Below are positions 24,376-31,766 of a DNA stretch of 48,596 bases, one piece after another (the stretch's first letter is position 1; each line of letters starts with the position of its first letter). The notes under the pieces are model-generated. The model searched no databases. It had not been told where the DNA came from and saw only the letters and a list, made by a program, of their open reading frames with translations. The DNA lies in assembly GCA_046703545.1 (NCBI GenBank), contig JBJKSX010000034.1, forward strand, positions 1 to 48,596. Reading direction: 5' to 3'. The position numbers and the translations under genes are program-made. The stretch is from JAJZOM01 sp046703545 (GTDB lineage: Archaea; Thermoplasmatota; Thermoplasmata; Thermoplasmatales; Thermoplasmataceae).

Positions 24376-24585
24376 TCAGTCAAACCTGATTGATGCGTGA
24401 TTGTCGCATTTTGAGCATTTTAGGAGCACATCACTGTTGACCAATTCGTTATAAAGTGGGCTTTCAGTTAATGATCCTTTCTCGTCATAACTCACAATTT
24501 CATCTTCTGGATCTAAAAACTTCACCTTATCCGAACCACATTTAGAGCATTTAAGATCAAATTTTCCAACAAATTCAGGGTGCAT
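24376..24585 (-). CDS. Small zinc-ribbon protein
   Basis: 69 residues with two CxxC knuckles, KCSKCGSDK near residue 13 and KCSKCDNHA near residue 56, enough for one zinc ribbon. The middle is acidic. A TATA-like CATTAAAATA is centred about 22 bases before the ATG, so a leaderless single-gene transcript is likely. No family name can be given; small ribbons like this often bind nucleic acid or protein partners. Confidence 0.6.
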   Translation of the reverse strand: MHPEFVGKFDLKCSKCGSDKVKFLDPEDEIVSYDEKGSLTESPLYNELVNSDVLLKCSKCDNHASIRFD

Positions 24586-24680
24586 TGGAAGTAATGTATT
24601 TTAATGCATAATAACGTTGCTTAAGTGATTCAAAGACTGATTTGTGAAGTATTGAAACATATTTCATATACGCTGTGGAT

Positions 24681-24764
24681 GCGGAGGGCCGGATTCGAAC
24701 CGGCGAACCCCTGCGGAAACAGATCTTGAGTCTGTCGCCTTTGACCTGGCTCGGCAACCTCCGC
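24681..24764 (-). tRNA. tRNA-Leu (CAA)
   Basis: On the minus strand the acceptor stem GCGGAGG pairs with CCTCCGC. The anticodon arm ACAGA-CTCAAGA-TCTGT gives CAA, followed by a long variable arm and the T arm GCCGG-TTCGAAT-CCGGC. The long variable arm fits class II tRNA-Leu. CCA is not encoded. A TATA-like AAAATATCAT (24791-24800) lies about 31 bases upstream. Confidence 0.93.
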
Positions 24765-24846
24765 TTCTCTTCAGGAATAATCGTGAACTTATGATATTTT
24801 GCTTGGTTTCCCAAACTAAAATAAGAAAAAACCTATCACTATCTAA

Positions 24847-25065
24847 TTGGAAATTAGTGTCTCTATCGAATGTGATGATTCTGAATGCCAAAAACTGCTT
24901 AAGGCACTTAAGGCAGATGATACCAAAGACTGGCAAACAGATGTTCTTGAAAACAAGGTTGTAGTGACTGTTAAAACAGACAGGATTACTTCTTTGTATA
25001 ATTTGGTGGATGACCTTCTCAGGTCATACGAGGTTTTTAAAAAATTAAATGATGAGCAGTTGTAA
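24847..25065 (+). CDS. Pcc1-like subunit of the KEOPS complex
   Basis: 72 residues with the fold order of archaeal Pcc1: a strand ISVSIECDD, a helix CQKLLKALKADDTKDW, strands NKVVVTVKTD, then the helix SLYNLVDDLLRSYEVFKKL, matching the typical ending S-x-x-x-x-x-N-x-x-L-R. Pcc1 is the small dimerising subunit of KEOPS, which makes the t6A modification of tRNA. The start is TTG; no ATG is available, and CTAAAATAAG (24815-24824) is centred about 27 bases before it. It is convergent with tfb, with adjacent stop codons. Identification rests on short motifs, so moderate certainty. Confidence 0.62.
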   Translation: MEISVSIECDDSECQKLLKALKADDTKDWQTDVLENKVVVTVKTDRITSLYNLVDDLLRSYEVFKKLNDEQL

Positions 25066-26007
25066 TTACTGCTCTACGTCAATTGAGAGCCTTTCTGTGA
25101 GTTCTTTGTAGCGGTTCCTGATTGTTACCTCAGTAACCCCTGCCACTTCTGCAACTGCCCTCTGGGTCCTTCTTTCCTCGGTTATGAGGGAAGCGATGTA
25201 TATGGCTGCTGCCGCCACACCGGTAGGGCCCTTTCCGGATGTCAGATCGTTGTCCTGGGCCATCTTGAGTATCTCAGTGGCCTTCTTTCTGGCTTCCATT
25301 GAAAGCTTCAGCTTGCTGCAGAACCTGTTCACATAGTCATCAGGCTTGGACGGCATGATGTTGAGCTTGAGGTATCTGCTCATTATCCTGTATGTCCTTC
25401 CGATTTCCTTCTTCTTGACCCTTGTGACAGATGCAATCTCATCCAGAGTCCTCGGGACATTGGTTATACGGCATGCTGCGTAGATAGAACCAGCAACAAC
25501 TCCCTCAATGCTCCTCCCCCTGATCATGTTCTGTTTCACTGCTTTCCTGTAAATCACAGCTGCAGTTTCCCTGACATCGTTGGGTATGCTGAGGTTTGAA
25601 GCCATCCTCTCAAGTTCCTGAAGGGCCTGTGAGAGGTTCCTTTCAGCCGCATTGGAAACCTTGATCCTCTTCTGCCATTTCCTAAGCCTGTAAAGCTGGG
25701 CACGGTTTCTGGTAGGAATTGATTTTCCGTATGAGTCCTTGTTCTTCCAGGAAATATCCGTGGAAAGACCCTTGTCGTGTATTGTGAATGTCATTGGAGA
25801 TCCAACTCTGGCCCTTGACTCTGTCTGTTCAGAATCAAAAGCTCTCCATTCGGGACCCTGGTCTATGTAACTGTCGTCAATGACCAGACCACAGTTGTTG
25901 CAAACCAGTTCTCCTCTTTCGTAATCACGAACAAGTTGGAAAGACCCGCACTCTGGGCACTTCTCAATCTGTTCAATATCTCTCTTCTTCTTTTCTACAT
26001 TCTCCAT
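25066..26007 (-). CDS. tfb: Transcription initiation factor B (TFB), copy 1
   Basis: 313 residues. Order: zinc ribbon CPECGSFQLVRDYERGELVC-NNCG, B-finger/linker region with DQGPEWRAFDSEQ and a conserved GSPMTFTIHDKGLSTDISW, then two cyclin-fold repeats (NLSQALQELERMASNLSIPN and KATEILKMAQDNDLTSGKGP), ending in the BRE-reading helix EVTIRNRYKEL. TFB bridges TBP-bound promoters and RNA polymerase. GTG 26016 and ATG 26013 are possible starts, but GGTGAT (26012-26017), which overlaps the gar1 stop codon, stands four bases before ATG 26007. It is second in a gar1-tfb operon, an arrangement known from other archaea. A second copy lies divergently at 26498. Confidence 0.95.
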   Translation of the reverse strand: MENVEKKKRDIEQIEKCPECGSFQLVRDYERGELVCNNCGLVIDDSYIDQGPEWRAFDSEQTESRARVGSPMTFTIHDKGLSTDISWKNKDSYGKSIPTRNRAQLYRLRKWQKRIKVSNAAERNLSQALQELERMASNLSIPNDVRETAAVIYRKAVKQNMIRGRSIEGVVAGSIYAACRITNVPRTLDEIASVTRVKKKEIGRTYRIMSRYLKLNIMPSKPDDYVNRFCSKLKLSMEARKKATEILKMAQDNDLTSGKGPTGVAAAAIYIASLITEERRTQRAVAEVAGVTEVTIRNRYKELTERLSIDVEQ

Positions 26008-26011
26008 TTTC

Positions 26012-26017
26012 ATCACC
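26012..26017 (-). promoter_or_regulatory. SD of tfb copy 1, overlapping the gar1 stop codon
   Basis: GGTGAT; its first base is the last base of the gar1 TAG. The four-base spacer to ATG 26007 decides between three possible starts and suggests coupled translation. Confidence 0.65.
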
Positions 26018-26235
26018 TAACAGGTGAGCCTCAGATTCTGGGCTTCTGAGACCTCTTCATTCAGATTTATCAGTCCATAGGGATTGCTGACCGGGCCGAA
26101 TACTTTCATCAGCCTGCCAACCACTTTGTTGTTTTCATCAACGAGCTTTGCCTTGATCTTTGTGCAGTCCCCCACACGAATGACCAGTTGCTTGTTCATG
26201 CTGTGCACTATTTCTATGTCTTTTACTTCCAACAA
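26017..26235 (-). CDS. gar1: H/ACA ribonucleoprotein subunit Gar1
   Basis: 72 residues. AKLVDENNKVVGRLMKVFGPVSNPYGLINL contains the Gar1 core: a V/L-D-E-x-x-x-x-V/I-G-R-x-x-x-v-F-G-P-V-x-x-P-Y pattern. Gar1 is part of the H/ACA guide-RNA complex that converts uridine to pseudouridine in rRNA. The start is TTG at 26235 or 26232; a TATA-like GTTTAAATAC (26254-26263) is centred 23-26 bases before these, giving a leaderless TTG message. The next in-frame GTG and ATG are at 26208 and 26199. It heads the gar1-tfb operon. Confidence 0.85.
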   Translation of the reverse strand: MLEVKDIEIVHSMNKQLVIRVGDCTKIKAKLVDENNKVVGRLMKVFGPVSNPYGLINLNEEVSEAQNLRLTC

Positions 26236-26252
26236 TTGTATATATTGTTGTG

Positions 26253-26263
26253 GTATTTAAACT
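26253..26263 (-). promoter_or_regulatory. TATA box of gar1-tfb
   Basis: Minus-strand GTTTAAATACC, about 23-26 bases before the TTG start. A second AT-rich element AATATATAC lies closer (26239-26247) and would start transcription inside the gene. Confidence 0.45.
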
Positions 26264-26377
26264 ATACGCAAAGTTATTAATACTTTTTATATAGATATTA
26301 AAGCGTTGGTATCTCAATTTGTTCAGTAAAGCACAGGTTCTGCAACAAACCCCGCGGATCAGCAGTTATACGGCATC

Positions 26378-26395
26378 GTGGCGAAATTTTGCCAC
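26378..26395. promoter_or_regulatory. 18-base palindrome between the two divergent tfb transcription units
   Basis: GTGGCGAAA and TTTTGCCAC match as inverted halves at eight of nine positions. It is about 103 bases upstream of the tfb copy 2 ATG. A candidate operator or autoregulatory site; no binding protein is known. Confidence 0.35.
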
Positions 26396-26468
26396 TCATA
26401 ATCACATTTGTGCAGTGAAGTTTTAATACAGTTAAGAAAAGAAAAGTTTAATAGGTTTTCCATTGGGA

Positions 26469-26480
26469 TTAAATACTATA
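26469..26480 (+). promoter_or_regulatory. TATA box of tfb copy 2
   Basis: TTAAATACTATA, centred about 25 bases before ATG 26498, so the message is leaderless. Confidence 0.6.
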
Positions 26481-26497
26481 TCTTCATGGGTGTTTAA

Positions 26498-27427
26498 ATG
26501 GCTGGAAACATTGATCAAGATATCACAAAGAAGTGTCAGGAATGTGGTTCTGAACACCTCGTAAGGGATTATGAACGAGGTGAATTGATATGTAATGATT
26601 GTGGAATGGTTCTCGAGGATTCTTTTATAGATCAGGGCCCTGAGTGGCGCGCATTTGACTCAGAGCAGGACGACAGAAGGGCAAGGACTGGCTCCCCTAT
26701 GACTTTCTTAAGTCATGATAAGGGATTGGCAACCGAAATCTCGTGGTCAAACAAGGATTACTATGGCAAGAGAATCCCACACAAGAACAGGGCCCAGATT
26801 TATCGTGTCAGAAAATGGCACCAGAGAATAAGAGTCAGCAATGCTGCAGAGAGAAATCTGTCTCTCGCTTTGCAGATGCTCAACGACAATGGTGCAAAGC
26901 TTGGAATTCCCAAGGACATAAAAGAGACCGCTGCCCTTATTTACCGCCGTGCGGTTGAAAAGAACCTGATAAGAGGAAGGAGCATCGAAAGCATCGTATG
27001 CGCTTCAATTTATGCTGCATGCAGGATGGTTAACCTTCCGAGAACACTGGATGAAATTTCAAAAGCCTCAGAAGTCAACAAGAAGAAGATCGGTAAGGCA
27101 TACAGGCACCTTGCAAAGGAACTCAGCCTTAACCTGAAGCCCACAACTCCATATTCCTATGTGGCACAGTTCTGCAGCAAACTTGACCTGGACAAGCAGG
27201 CCATAATTGTAAGTGAGGACATTGTGAGAAGATCCATTGAACTTGGGATTTCCTCCGGCAAGGGGCCAACTGGAGTTGCTGCCGCTTCGATTTACATCGC
27301 CTCAGTAATGGTAGGGAAGCCAAGAACACAGAAGGAAATCGCGAGAGTTTCTGGCGTTACAGAAGTTACCATAAGAAACAGGTACAAGGAAATTAGCAAA
27401 TCACTTGGAATTCCAGGGATGGAATAA
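26498..27427 (+). CDS. Transcription initiation factor B (TFB), copy 2
   Basis: 309 residues, clearly a paralogue of the copy at 25066-26007. The zinc ribbon is CQECGSEHLVRDYERGELIC-NDCG, the finger region reads DQGPEWRAFDSEQDDRRART, the first cyclin repeat has NLSLALQMLNDNGAKLGIPK, and the end is EVTIRNRYKEISKSLGIPG. All motifs needed for TBP, polymerase and BRE contact are kept, so both copies should work. Multiple TFBs can give different promoter preference. It is divergent from gar1-tfb across a 262-base region and is followed six bases later by guaAA, probably in one transcript. Confidence 0.95.
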   Translation: MAGNIDQDITKKCQECGSEHLVRDYERGELICNDCGMVLEDSFIDQGPEWRAFDSEQDDRRARTGSPMTFLSHDKGLATEISWSNKDYYGKRIPHKNRAQIYRVRKWHQRIRVSNAAERNLSLALQMLNDNGAKLGIPKDIKETAALIYRRAVEKNLIRGRSIESIVCASIYAACRMVNLPRTLDEISKASEVNKKKIGKAYRHLAKELSLNLKPTTPYSYVAQFCSKLDLDKQAIIVSEDIVRRSIELGISSGKGPTGVAAASIYIASVMVGKPRTQKEIARVSGVTEVTIRNRYKEISKSLGIPGME

Positions 27428-27433
27428 GCCTGC

Positions 27434-28000
27434 ATGAAGATATACGTTGTAGACAACGGTGGTCAGTGGACTCACCGTGAATACAGGGTACTCAGGGACC
27501 TGGACGTTGAAACCAAAATTGTCCCAAACACATCCGACTCCAAAGATCTTGATGACCTAGACGGCCTGGTACTCTCGGGGGGTGCCCCGAGCATTGCATC
27601 AGAATTGGACAAACTGGGCAACATCAGTTCATACATCAACGACCATTCCTACCCTATTTTCGGAATTTGTGCAGGGTTCCACTTCATTGCGCTCCACTTT
27701 GGAGGAGAAGTTGCACCAGGAAAGCATCCTGAGTTTGGAAAGACAGAAGTGAGCATAACTTCCCCGGGGCGAATTCTGGAGGGGCTTCCTGAAAAGATAA
27801 TCGCGTGGGAAAACCATAATGATGAGGTGAAGAGCCTCCCCGAAGAGTTTGAGATTCTCGCTTCATCAAAGACCTGTGACATACAGGCTTACCGCCACAG
27901 GGAAAGGCCAATTTACGGTGTGCAGTTCCACCCGGAAGTTGAAAATACTCAGTTTGGGGAGAGAATATTCCAGAATTTTATTGAAATCTGCAGGGAATGA
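27434..28000 (+). CDS. guaAA: GMP synthase, glutamine amidotransferase subunit
   Basis: 188 residues of class I amidotransferase fold. The oxyanion and nucleophile region is FGICAGFHFIALHFGG with the catalytic Cys (near residue 77), and the catalytic His-Glu pair lies in GVQFHPEVENTQFG. The start MKIYVVDNGGQWTHREYRVL is typical of archaeal GuaAA. It releases ammonia from glutamine for the ATP pyrophosphatase subunit, which turns XMP into GMP; that subunit is not in this window, as expected for archaea where the enzyme is split. It lies six bases after tfb copy 2 without its own clear promoter. Confidence 0.92.
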   Translation: MKIYVVDNGGQWTHREYRVLRDLDVETKIVPNTSDSKDLDDLDGLVLSGGAPSIASELDKLGNISSYINDHSYPIFGICAGFHFIALHFGGEVAPGKHPEFGKTEVSITSPGRILEGLPEKIIAWENHNDEVKSLPEEFEILASSKTCDIQAYRHRERPIYGVQFHPEVENTQFGERIFQNFIEICRE

Positions 28001-28042
28001 TTCCTGCCAATCTTTATATTCAGATCAGGAATTCAATTATCA

Positions 28043-28294
28043 ATGCTCACCGAAGTCACTGAACTTTATGGCATGCCGGTTTACACGGACAAAGGCATTT
28101 TGCTGGGACAGGTTTCCGATGTCATTTTCGACATGGAAATTCAGGACATCTATGGGCTTTATCTCGCAGAGCCAAACTCTGAACTTGTTGAAATGGGGTC
28201 TGCAATAAGCATTCCATTTAGGTGGATAAAAGCAATAGGGGAGGTCATCCTGCTCAGAAAATTCCCTCCATTCCTCAAGATCCCGCAGGATTGA
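28043..28294 (+). CDS. PRC-barrel domain protein
   Basis: 83 residues. ELYGMPVYTDKGILLGQVSD followed by a second half with SAISIPFRWIKAIGEVILLR is the PRC-barrel pattern (G-x-x-V-x-t-x-x-G-x-x-x-G-x-V-x-D ... I-P-x-x-x-v-x-x-v-G-d-x-i-l-l). Stand-alone PRC-barrel proteins are common in archaea and are thought to bind RNA or assembly partners. TATA-like CTTTATATTC (28012-28021) is about 26 bases before the ATG, so it has its own leaderless promoter. Its stop is directly adjacent to the stop of gltX, without overlap. Confidence 0.8.
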   Translation: MLTEVTELYGMPVYTDKGILLGQVSDVIFDMEIQDIYGLYLAEPNSELVEMGSAISIPFRWIKAIGEVILLRKFPPFLKIPQD

Positions 28295-29950
28295 TCATTT
28301 GTGCGTGAAGTAAGCCTCAGTGTCTGAGAGTATGTTTACGTATGCATATCTCTCAAGTTGCGCAAGGCCCCTGTATCCGATTGCATGAGGTTCAATAATC
28401 CCAGTATCCACCGTACCGTCAGTCTTTGCCACAGAAAATTGAGTGCCGTTTTCAGGGGACCAGTGCACTATCTTAACTCGTTCTTTGGGTGGATCAGTGC
28501 TCACAAAGTTTGCTGAGTCGCCCCCCCTCCTGATATTGCAGAGGTCTTTGAGCCTGATGGTTTCCCCATCTGCAACATTCTTCCAGTCCGACAACGGAAT
28601 ATATACAGTCGGGTCGTTTCCCAGATCATAGGATCTCGTGCCAAGCTCCTTGTTGGAAGGGTGGTTGTTGAGCCTGGCATGAAGGTTCACTGCTTTTTCA
28701 AGCTTTATTTTTACTGGATCAGCAACAAAGAAGAGGCGTCTTGTCTTTCCGTCAACAAATTCCCTGTTCATTGAATTGAATATCTCAACGGAAAATTCTG
28801 AGTCTATCTCCCTCATTCCTGATTCTATCCAGTATCTCCTGAAAGTCTCCGGCATAAAGCCTCTTTTTCTGAAGGTCTGGATGGAGCCAAGGCGCACATC
28901 ATCCCAGCCGGTATAGGTTCCGTCCAGTATTCTCTTCTTGATTGTGGAGGTCTTGAGCACCACGTTAGGGAATTCAACCAGGCCATAGTGGTAATATTCA
29001 GGCAGTTTCCATTTGTTGTACTGGAATATATATTTCTGCCTCTCTGTATTGTTTATGTGGTCCTTGCCCCGGATAACATGGGTGAGGCCAAGCAGGTGGT
29101 CATCAACAGCAACGCTGAAATTCATCATTGGGTAGAACCTGTATTTACTTCCCGTGCGGGGGTGCACAACTTCGCTGATCCTGAATGCAATCCAGTCACG
29201 TATTGCCGGATTGGGGTGGTCAAGCCTTGTTTTCACCAACAGCACAGCCTCCCCAGGTGCAAATTTTCCTTCTAGAATGGATTCAAAAATCTCCAGATTC
29301 ACCTCGGGAGACGTATCTCTGTGGGGGCAGGCAACAGACTTGGAAAGTTTTGCCTTAAACTCCTCTGGCGGACAGGTACAGGCGTAGGCAAAGCCATCAT
29401 TGATGAGCCTTCTTGCTTCCTCATAGTACAGTTCCATCCTGTCCGACTGTATGGCTATCCGGGTAGAGTTGACACCAAGCCACTCAAGATCATTCGGTAT
29501 CTGATCATAGGCGTCCGGGTCGATGTTTGACGGGTTGGTGTCCTCGATCCTGAGGATAAGCTCGCCTCCGTATCTCTTCACATATTCGTCATTGAGTATT
29601 GCAAGCCTGGAATGCCCTACGTTAAGCGGGCCAGAAGGTGAAGGGGCCATTCTCATGACCACCTTTCCTTCCACATTTCTGAGGTCCGGAAGCCTGTGCT
29701 CCTGGACAATCTTTTCCTTTACAAGTAATTCTGGATATTCATTACTGACTATGGACTCTATTTCTCCGGCCGATTTGGAATTCACTTCGGAAACAACTTT
29801 TGCCACTATGGACGAAAGTTCCTTCGCCTTATTCCTGTACTCCGGAAACTGGCCGAGGATCTTGCTCATGACTGCACCTACTGTGGACTTTCCGTGGTGT
29901 TCAAAAGCGTTCTTTATTGCCTGTTTTCTTATCTCATCCTCTAAGTCCAT
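28295..29950 (-). CDS. gltX: Glutamyl-tRNA synthetase, archaeal type
   Basis: 551 residues. The class I signature region is MAPSPSGPLNVGHSRLAILN (HIGH-like, NVGH), the second motif is KTSTIKKRI (KMSKS equivalent), and LILRIEDTNPSNIDPDAYDQ is the substrate loop. The C-terminal part is a beta-barrel anticodon domain of the archaeal/eukaryotic GlnRS type, unlike bacterial GluRS. It charges tRNA-Glu (and tRNA-Gln where the amidation route is used). The ATG lies ten bases inside the end of the upstream GTPase gene, which suggests co-translation. Confidence 0.93.
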   Translation of the reverse strand: MDLEDEIRKQAIKNAFEHHGKSTVGAVMSKILGQFPEYRNKAKELSSIVAKVVSEVNSKSAGEIESIVSNEYPELLVKEKIVQEHRLPDLRNVEGKVVMRMAPSPSGPLNVGHSRLAILNDEYVKRYGGELILRIEDTNPSNIDPDAYDQIPNDLEWLGVNSTRIAIQSDRMELYYEEARRLINDGFAYACTCPPEEFKAKLSKSVACPHRDTSPEVNLEIFESILEGKFAPGEAVLLVKTRLDHPNPAIRDWIAFRISEVVHPRTGSKYRFYPMMNFSVAVDDHLLGLTHVIRGKDHINNTERQKYIFQYNKWKLPEYYHYGLVEFPNVVLKTSTIKKRILDGTYTGWDDVRLGSIQTFRKRGFMPETFRRYWIESGMREIDSEFSVEIFNSMNREFVDGKTRRLFFVADPVKIKLEKAVNLHARLNNHPSNKELGTRSYDLGNDPTVYIPLSDWKNVADGETIRLKDLCNIRRGGDSANFVSTDPPKERVKIVHWSPENGTQFSVAKTDGTVDTGIIEPHAIGYRGLAQLERYAYVNILSDTEAYFTHK

Positions 29951-30912
29951 GCGGGTACCTGCTGGGCAACGATTTTCTCCATTTCTTCCTTGAGGGCATC
30001 AAAACCTTCAAGCGTTTCCGTGGAGATGGCTATTTTCTCTGTTCTCTCCACTGTCAGGTCTGATTTTGTCTGAACTCTTATCATAAGCGGCCGCATTCTG
30101 GCCTTTATTTCATTGTAGAGGTTTTCCTGCTGTTCCACATTGTACGAAGAGTGGCCTGTGGGGTCAATAAGGAAGATTATGGTTCCCTTTATGTCCTTGA
30201 GCGAGAGAATGGACTTGCGCTCCATCTCATTTCTCTCGTCCATGGGCCTGTCCAGGATTCCTGGCGTGTCTATCACCTGGATTTTCCTGTCTGCCAGGCG
30301 CATGAATCCAATTGAAATGCTCTGTGTGGTAAAAGGATATGGCGCCACCTTTGGAATGTTGCCTGTCAGCTTAGAAAGCAGGGAGCTCTTTCCCACATTT
30401 GGCATTCCTGCTATTATGAATGTTGGCATCTCAGGATCTATGTCGGGTATCTGCCTTATCCAGTCCCTGCATCTTCCCAGAAATTTCAGGTCTTTGTCTA
30501 TGCTGTTTACAATTGATGAGTATCTGCCGTAGTATTCCCTCATCAAAGCCGTCAGGTGTTCCACCTTCTTGGCCTTCTTGAGTTTCTGTATAACATCAGT
30601 GCTCAGGGCTTCAATTCTCTCGGCGGCCCACTGTGCCTTGCTGAGGCTGACCTTGTACTGGTCCACGTCAAACATCAAGTCTATCATGTCCTCATAGAAG
30701 GGGTGAAGTTTCTCAATGGTGGGGAATTTCCTTACAAGTTTCAGCAAGTGGCCCCTTGTTATGGATTCTATTGTTGAAATCCTGTCAATAATCTCCTTTC
30801 GAATCTTGTCCTCTATCTTTTGATGATATGGTTCTGTAATCTTGGAAGCCTTTAGAAAGGCCTTGTTTATAAGTTCCTGGCTTCTCAGGACCGTTGGTAT
30901 CTTTGTGAACAT
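29941..30912 (-). CDS. Nog1/Obg-related GTPase
   Basis: 323 residues. A helical N-terminal half (1-160) precedes a G domain: G1 GMPNVGKSSL (169-178), G2 region PYPFTTQSISIGF, G3 DTPGILDRP (215-223), G4 TKSD near residue 288, and a SxE-like ISTETLEG for G5. This matches Nog1-type GTPases, whose eukaryotic members act in 60S ribosomal subunit assembly, so a role in large-subunit biogenesis is likely. It overlaps gltX by ten bases and sits ten bases after a DUF1059 gene, all on the minus strand, probably one operon. Confidence 0.85.
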   Translation of the reverse strand: MFTKIPTVLRSQELINKAFLKASKITEPYHQKIEDKIRKEIIDRISTIESITRGHLLKLVRKFPTIEKLHPFYEDMIDLMFDVDQYKVSLSKAQWAAERIEALSTDVIQKLKKAKKVEHLTALMREYYGRYSSIVNSIDKDLKFLGRCRDWIRQIPDIDPEMPTFIIAGMPNVGKSSLLSKLTGNIPKVAPYPFTTQSISIGFMRLADRKIQVIDTPGILDRPMDERNEMERKSILSLKDIKGTIIFLIDPTGHSSYNVEQQENLYNEIKARMRPLMIRVQTKSDLTVERTEKIAISTETLEGFDALKEEMEKIVAQQVPAWT

Positions 30913-30921
30913 TATGTCTTC

Positions 30922-31110
30922 TTATTCTGGCGACTTCTCCTTAATCGCAGCTTTGAACTGATTCAACTTGTCTTCAGGGACCTCAAACATGTTGTGGGCA
31001 TACTTTGCATGAATCTTGATCTTGGGGACAAGCTCTTCGGCTGTTGCGCCGTCCACTTCATATGAGCAGTCGTACCCTGAATCAGAACACTTGAAATAGT
31101 ATCTGGGCAT
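30922..31110 (-). CDS. DUF1059 family small protein
   Basis: 62 residues: MPRYYFKCSDSGYDCSYEVD then a helix EELVPKIKIHAKYAHNM. The C-x5-C pair and the H-A-x-x-x-H segment are DUF1059 signs. The frame opens further upstream, but a TATA-like TTTTTAAATG (31129-31138) is centred about 23 bases before ATG 31110, and the family begins at this Met. Function is unknown; Cys and His positions suggest a metal site. First gene of the operon with the Nog1-like GTPase and gltX. Confidence 0.8.
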   Translation of the reverse strand: MPRYYFKCSDSGYDCSYEVDGATAEELVPKIKIHAKYAHNMFEVPEDKLNQFKAAIKEKSPE

Positions 31111-31128
31111 GGCGATGTATAGTAACTG

Positions 31129-31138
31129 CATTTAAAAA
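31129..31138 (-). promoter_or_regulatory. TATA box of the DUF1059-GTPase-gltX unit
   Basis: Minus-strand TTTTTAAATG, about 23 bases before ATG 31110. It directly abuts the start of the divergent gene at 31140, so the two units sit face to face. Confidence 0.5.
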
Positions 31139-31139
31139 G

Positions 31140-31379
31140 ATGTTGAGTTCTATGAAGCTAAATGCCATCGTTCACCGAGGTTCCAAAATGAAAGCCGATC
31201 TTGTGGAAAAACTGAGGAAAGAACAACGCTTTTATCTCCTGAGAAAGGAAGATATCCTTGAACAGGTTGAAAAGAAGAGGATAGAGATCATCGACATGGA
31301 ATACAGGCTTGCAACCCTGAAAAAAGACCTGGCGCTCTCTGAAGAAATGCTCAAACTCATGAGGGAAAATGGCTTCTGA
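31140..31379 (+). CDS. Small coiled-coil protein
   Basis: 79 residues, almost wholly helical and charged: ADLVEKLRKEQRFYLLRKED, ILEQVEKKRIEIIDMEYRLA and TLKKDLALSEEMLKLM. A later in-frame Met at 31152 is also possible. I recognise no family. The 3' end overlaps the next gene by eleven bases, and both proteins are coiled coils, so they may form a complex. TGTATAGTA (31107-31115) could be its TATA box. Confidence 0.55.
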   Translation: MLSSMKLNAIVHRGSKMKADLVEKLRKEQRFYLLRKEDILEQVEKKRIEIIDMEYRLATLKKDLALSEEMLKLMRENGF

Positions 31380-31719
31380 ACTGGATGCAGCCGCAGAGTT
31401 TTTGAAGAAAAACCTCGGACTGGAAAATGATCAGTTGGCGGAGATTGTTGAAAATTTCCAGGATTACCGGGAGCAGATAGCGGACCTCAGGGAAGAATTC
31501 AGAAACTACAAGAAAGCCGGAGAGGAACTGGGGAACCTTAATTCCCAGGAAGCCAGGCTGAATTATGAAATGTACGAGACATTCATGGCAGTCCATACAA
31601 ATTCCATACGCATAAGTGGCTCCAGGAGCGCCTTGAAGATTGCAGGGCAGACTTTCTCAAAAGATATTGAGAAGACGATTGAAGAACTGCTCGCAAAATA
31701 CCTTATGATCGAGTTCTGA
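31369..31719 (+). CDS. Coiled-coil protein, partner of the preceding gene
   Basis: 116 residues. MASELDAAAEFLKKNLGLEN and DQLAEIVENFQDYREQIADL are followed by a long helical stretch and a C-terminal KDIEKTIEELLAKYLMIEF. The pattern is a coiled coil with a small helical head; no family is recognised. The start overlaps the upstream coiled-coil gene by eleven bases, a sign of coupled translation. A hairpin with a T tract follows its stop codon directly. Confidence 0.6.
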   Translation: MASELDAAAEFLKKNLGLENDQLAEIVENFQDYREQIADLREEFRNYKKAGEELGNLNSQEARLNYEMYETFMAVHTNSIRISGSRSALKIAGQTFSKDIEKTIEELLAKYLMIEF

Positions 31720-31745
31720 AGCCTATTCAGTAAGGCTTTTTATTT
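31719..31745 (+). terminator. Intrinsic-type terminator after the coiled-coil pair
   Basis: AAGCCT (31719-31724) and AGGCTT (31733-31738) form a stem with an eight-base loop, followed by TTTTTATTT. The stem begins at the last base of the stop codon. Confidence 0.65.
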
Positions 31746-31747
31746 GA
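31737..31747 (+). promoter_or_regulatory. TATA box of the TusA-like gene within the terminator T tract
   Basis: TTTTTATTTGA is centred about 25 bases before ATG 31767. It is also the T tract of the upstream terminator. Confidence 0.45.
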
Positions 31748-31766
31748 TTTCGCATTACAGTTTTGT

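Noticed and set aside
24575..24936. Two minus-strand frames running across the tRNA region
   Set aside because: They read through tRNA-Leu and its promoter; no coding sense.
30140..30532. 130-codon plus-strand frame
   Set aside because: Mirror of the Nog1-like GTPase, whose G motifs are clear on the other strand.
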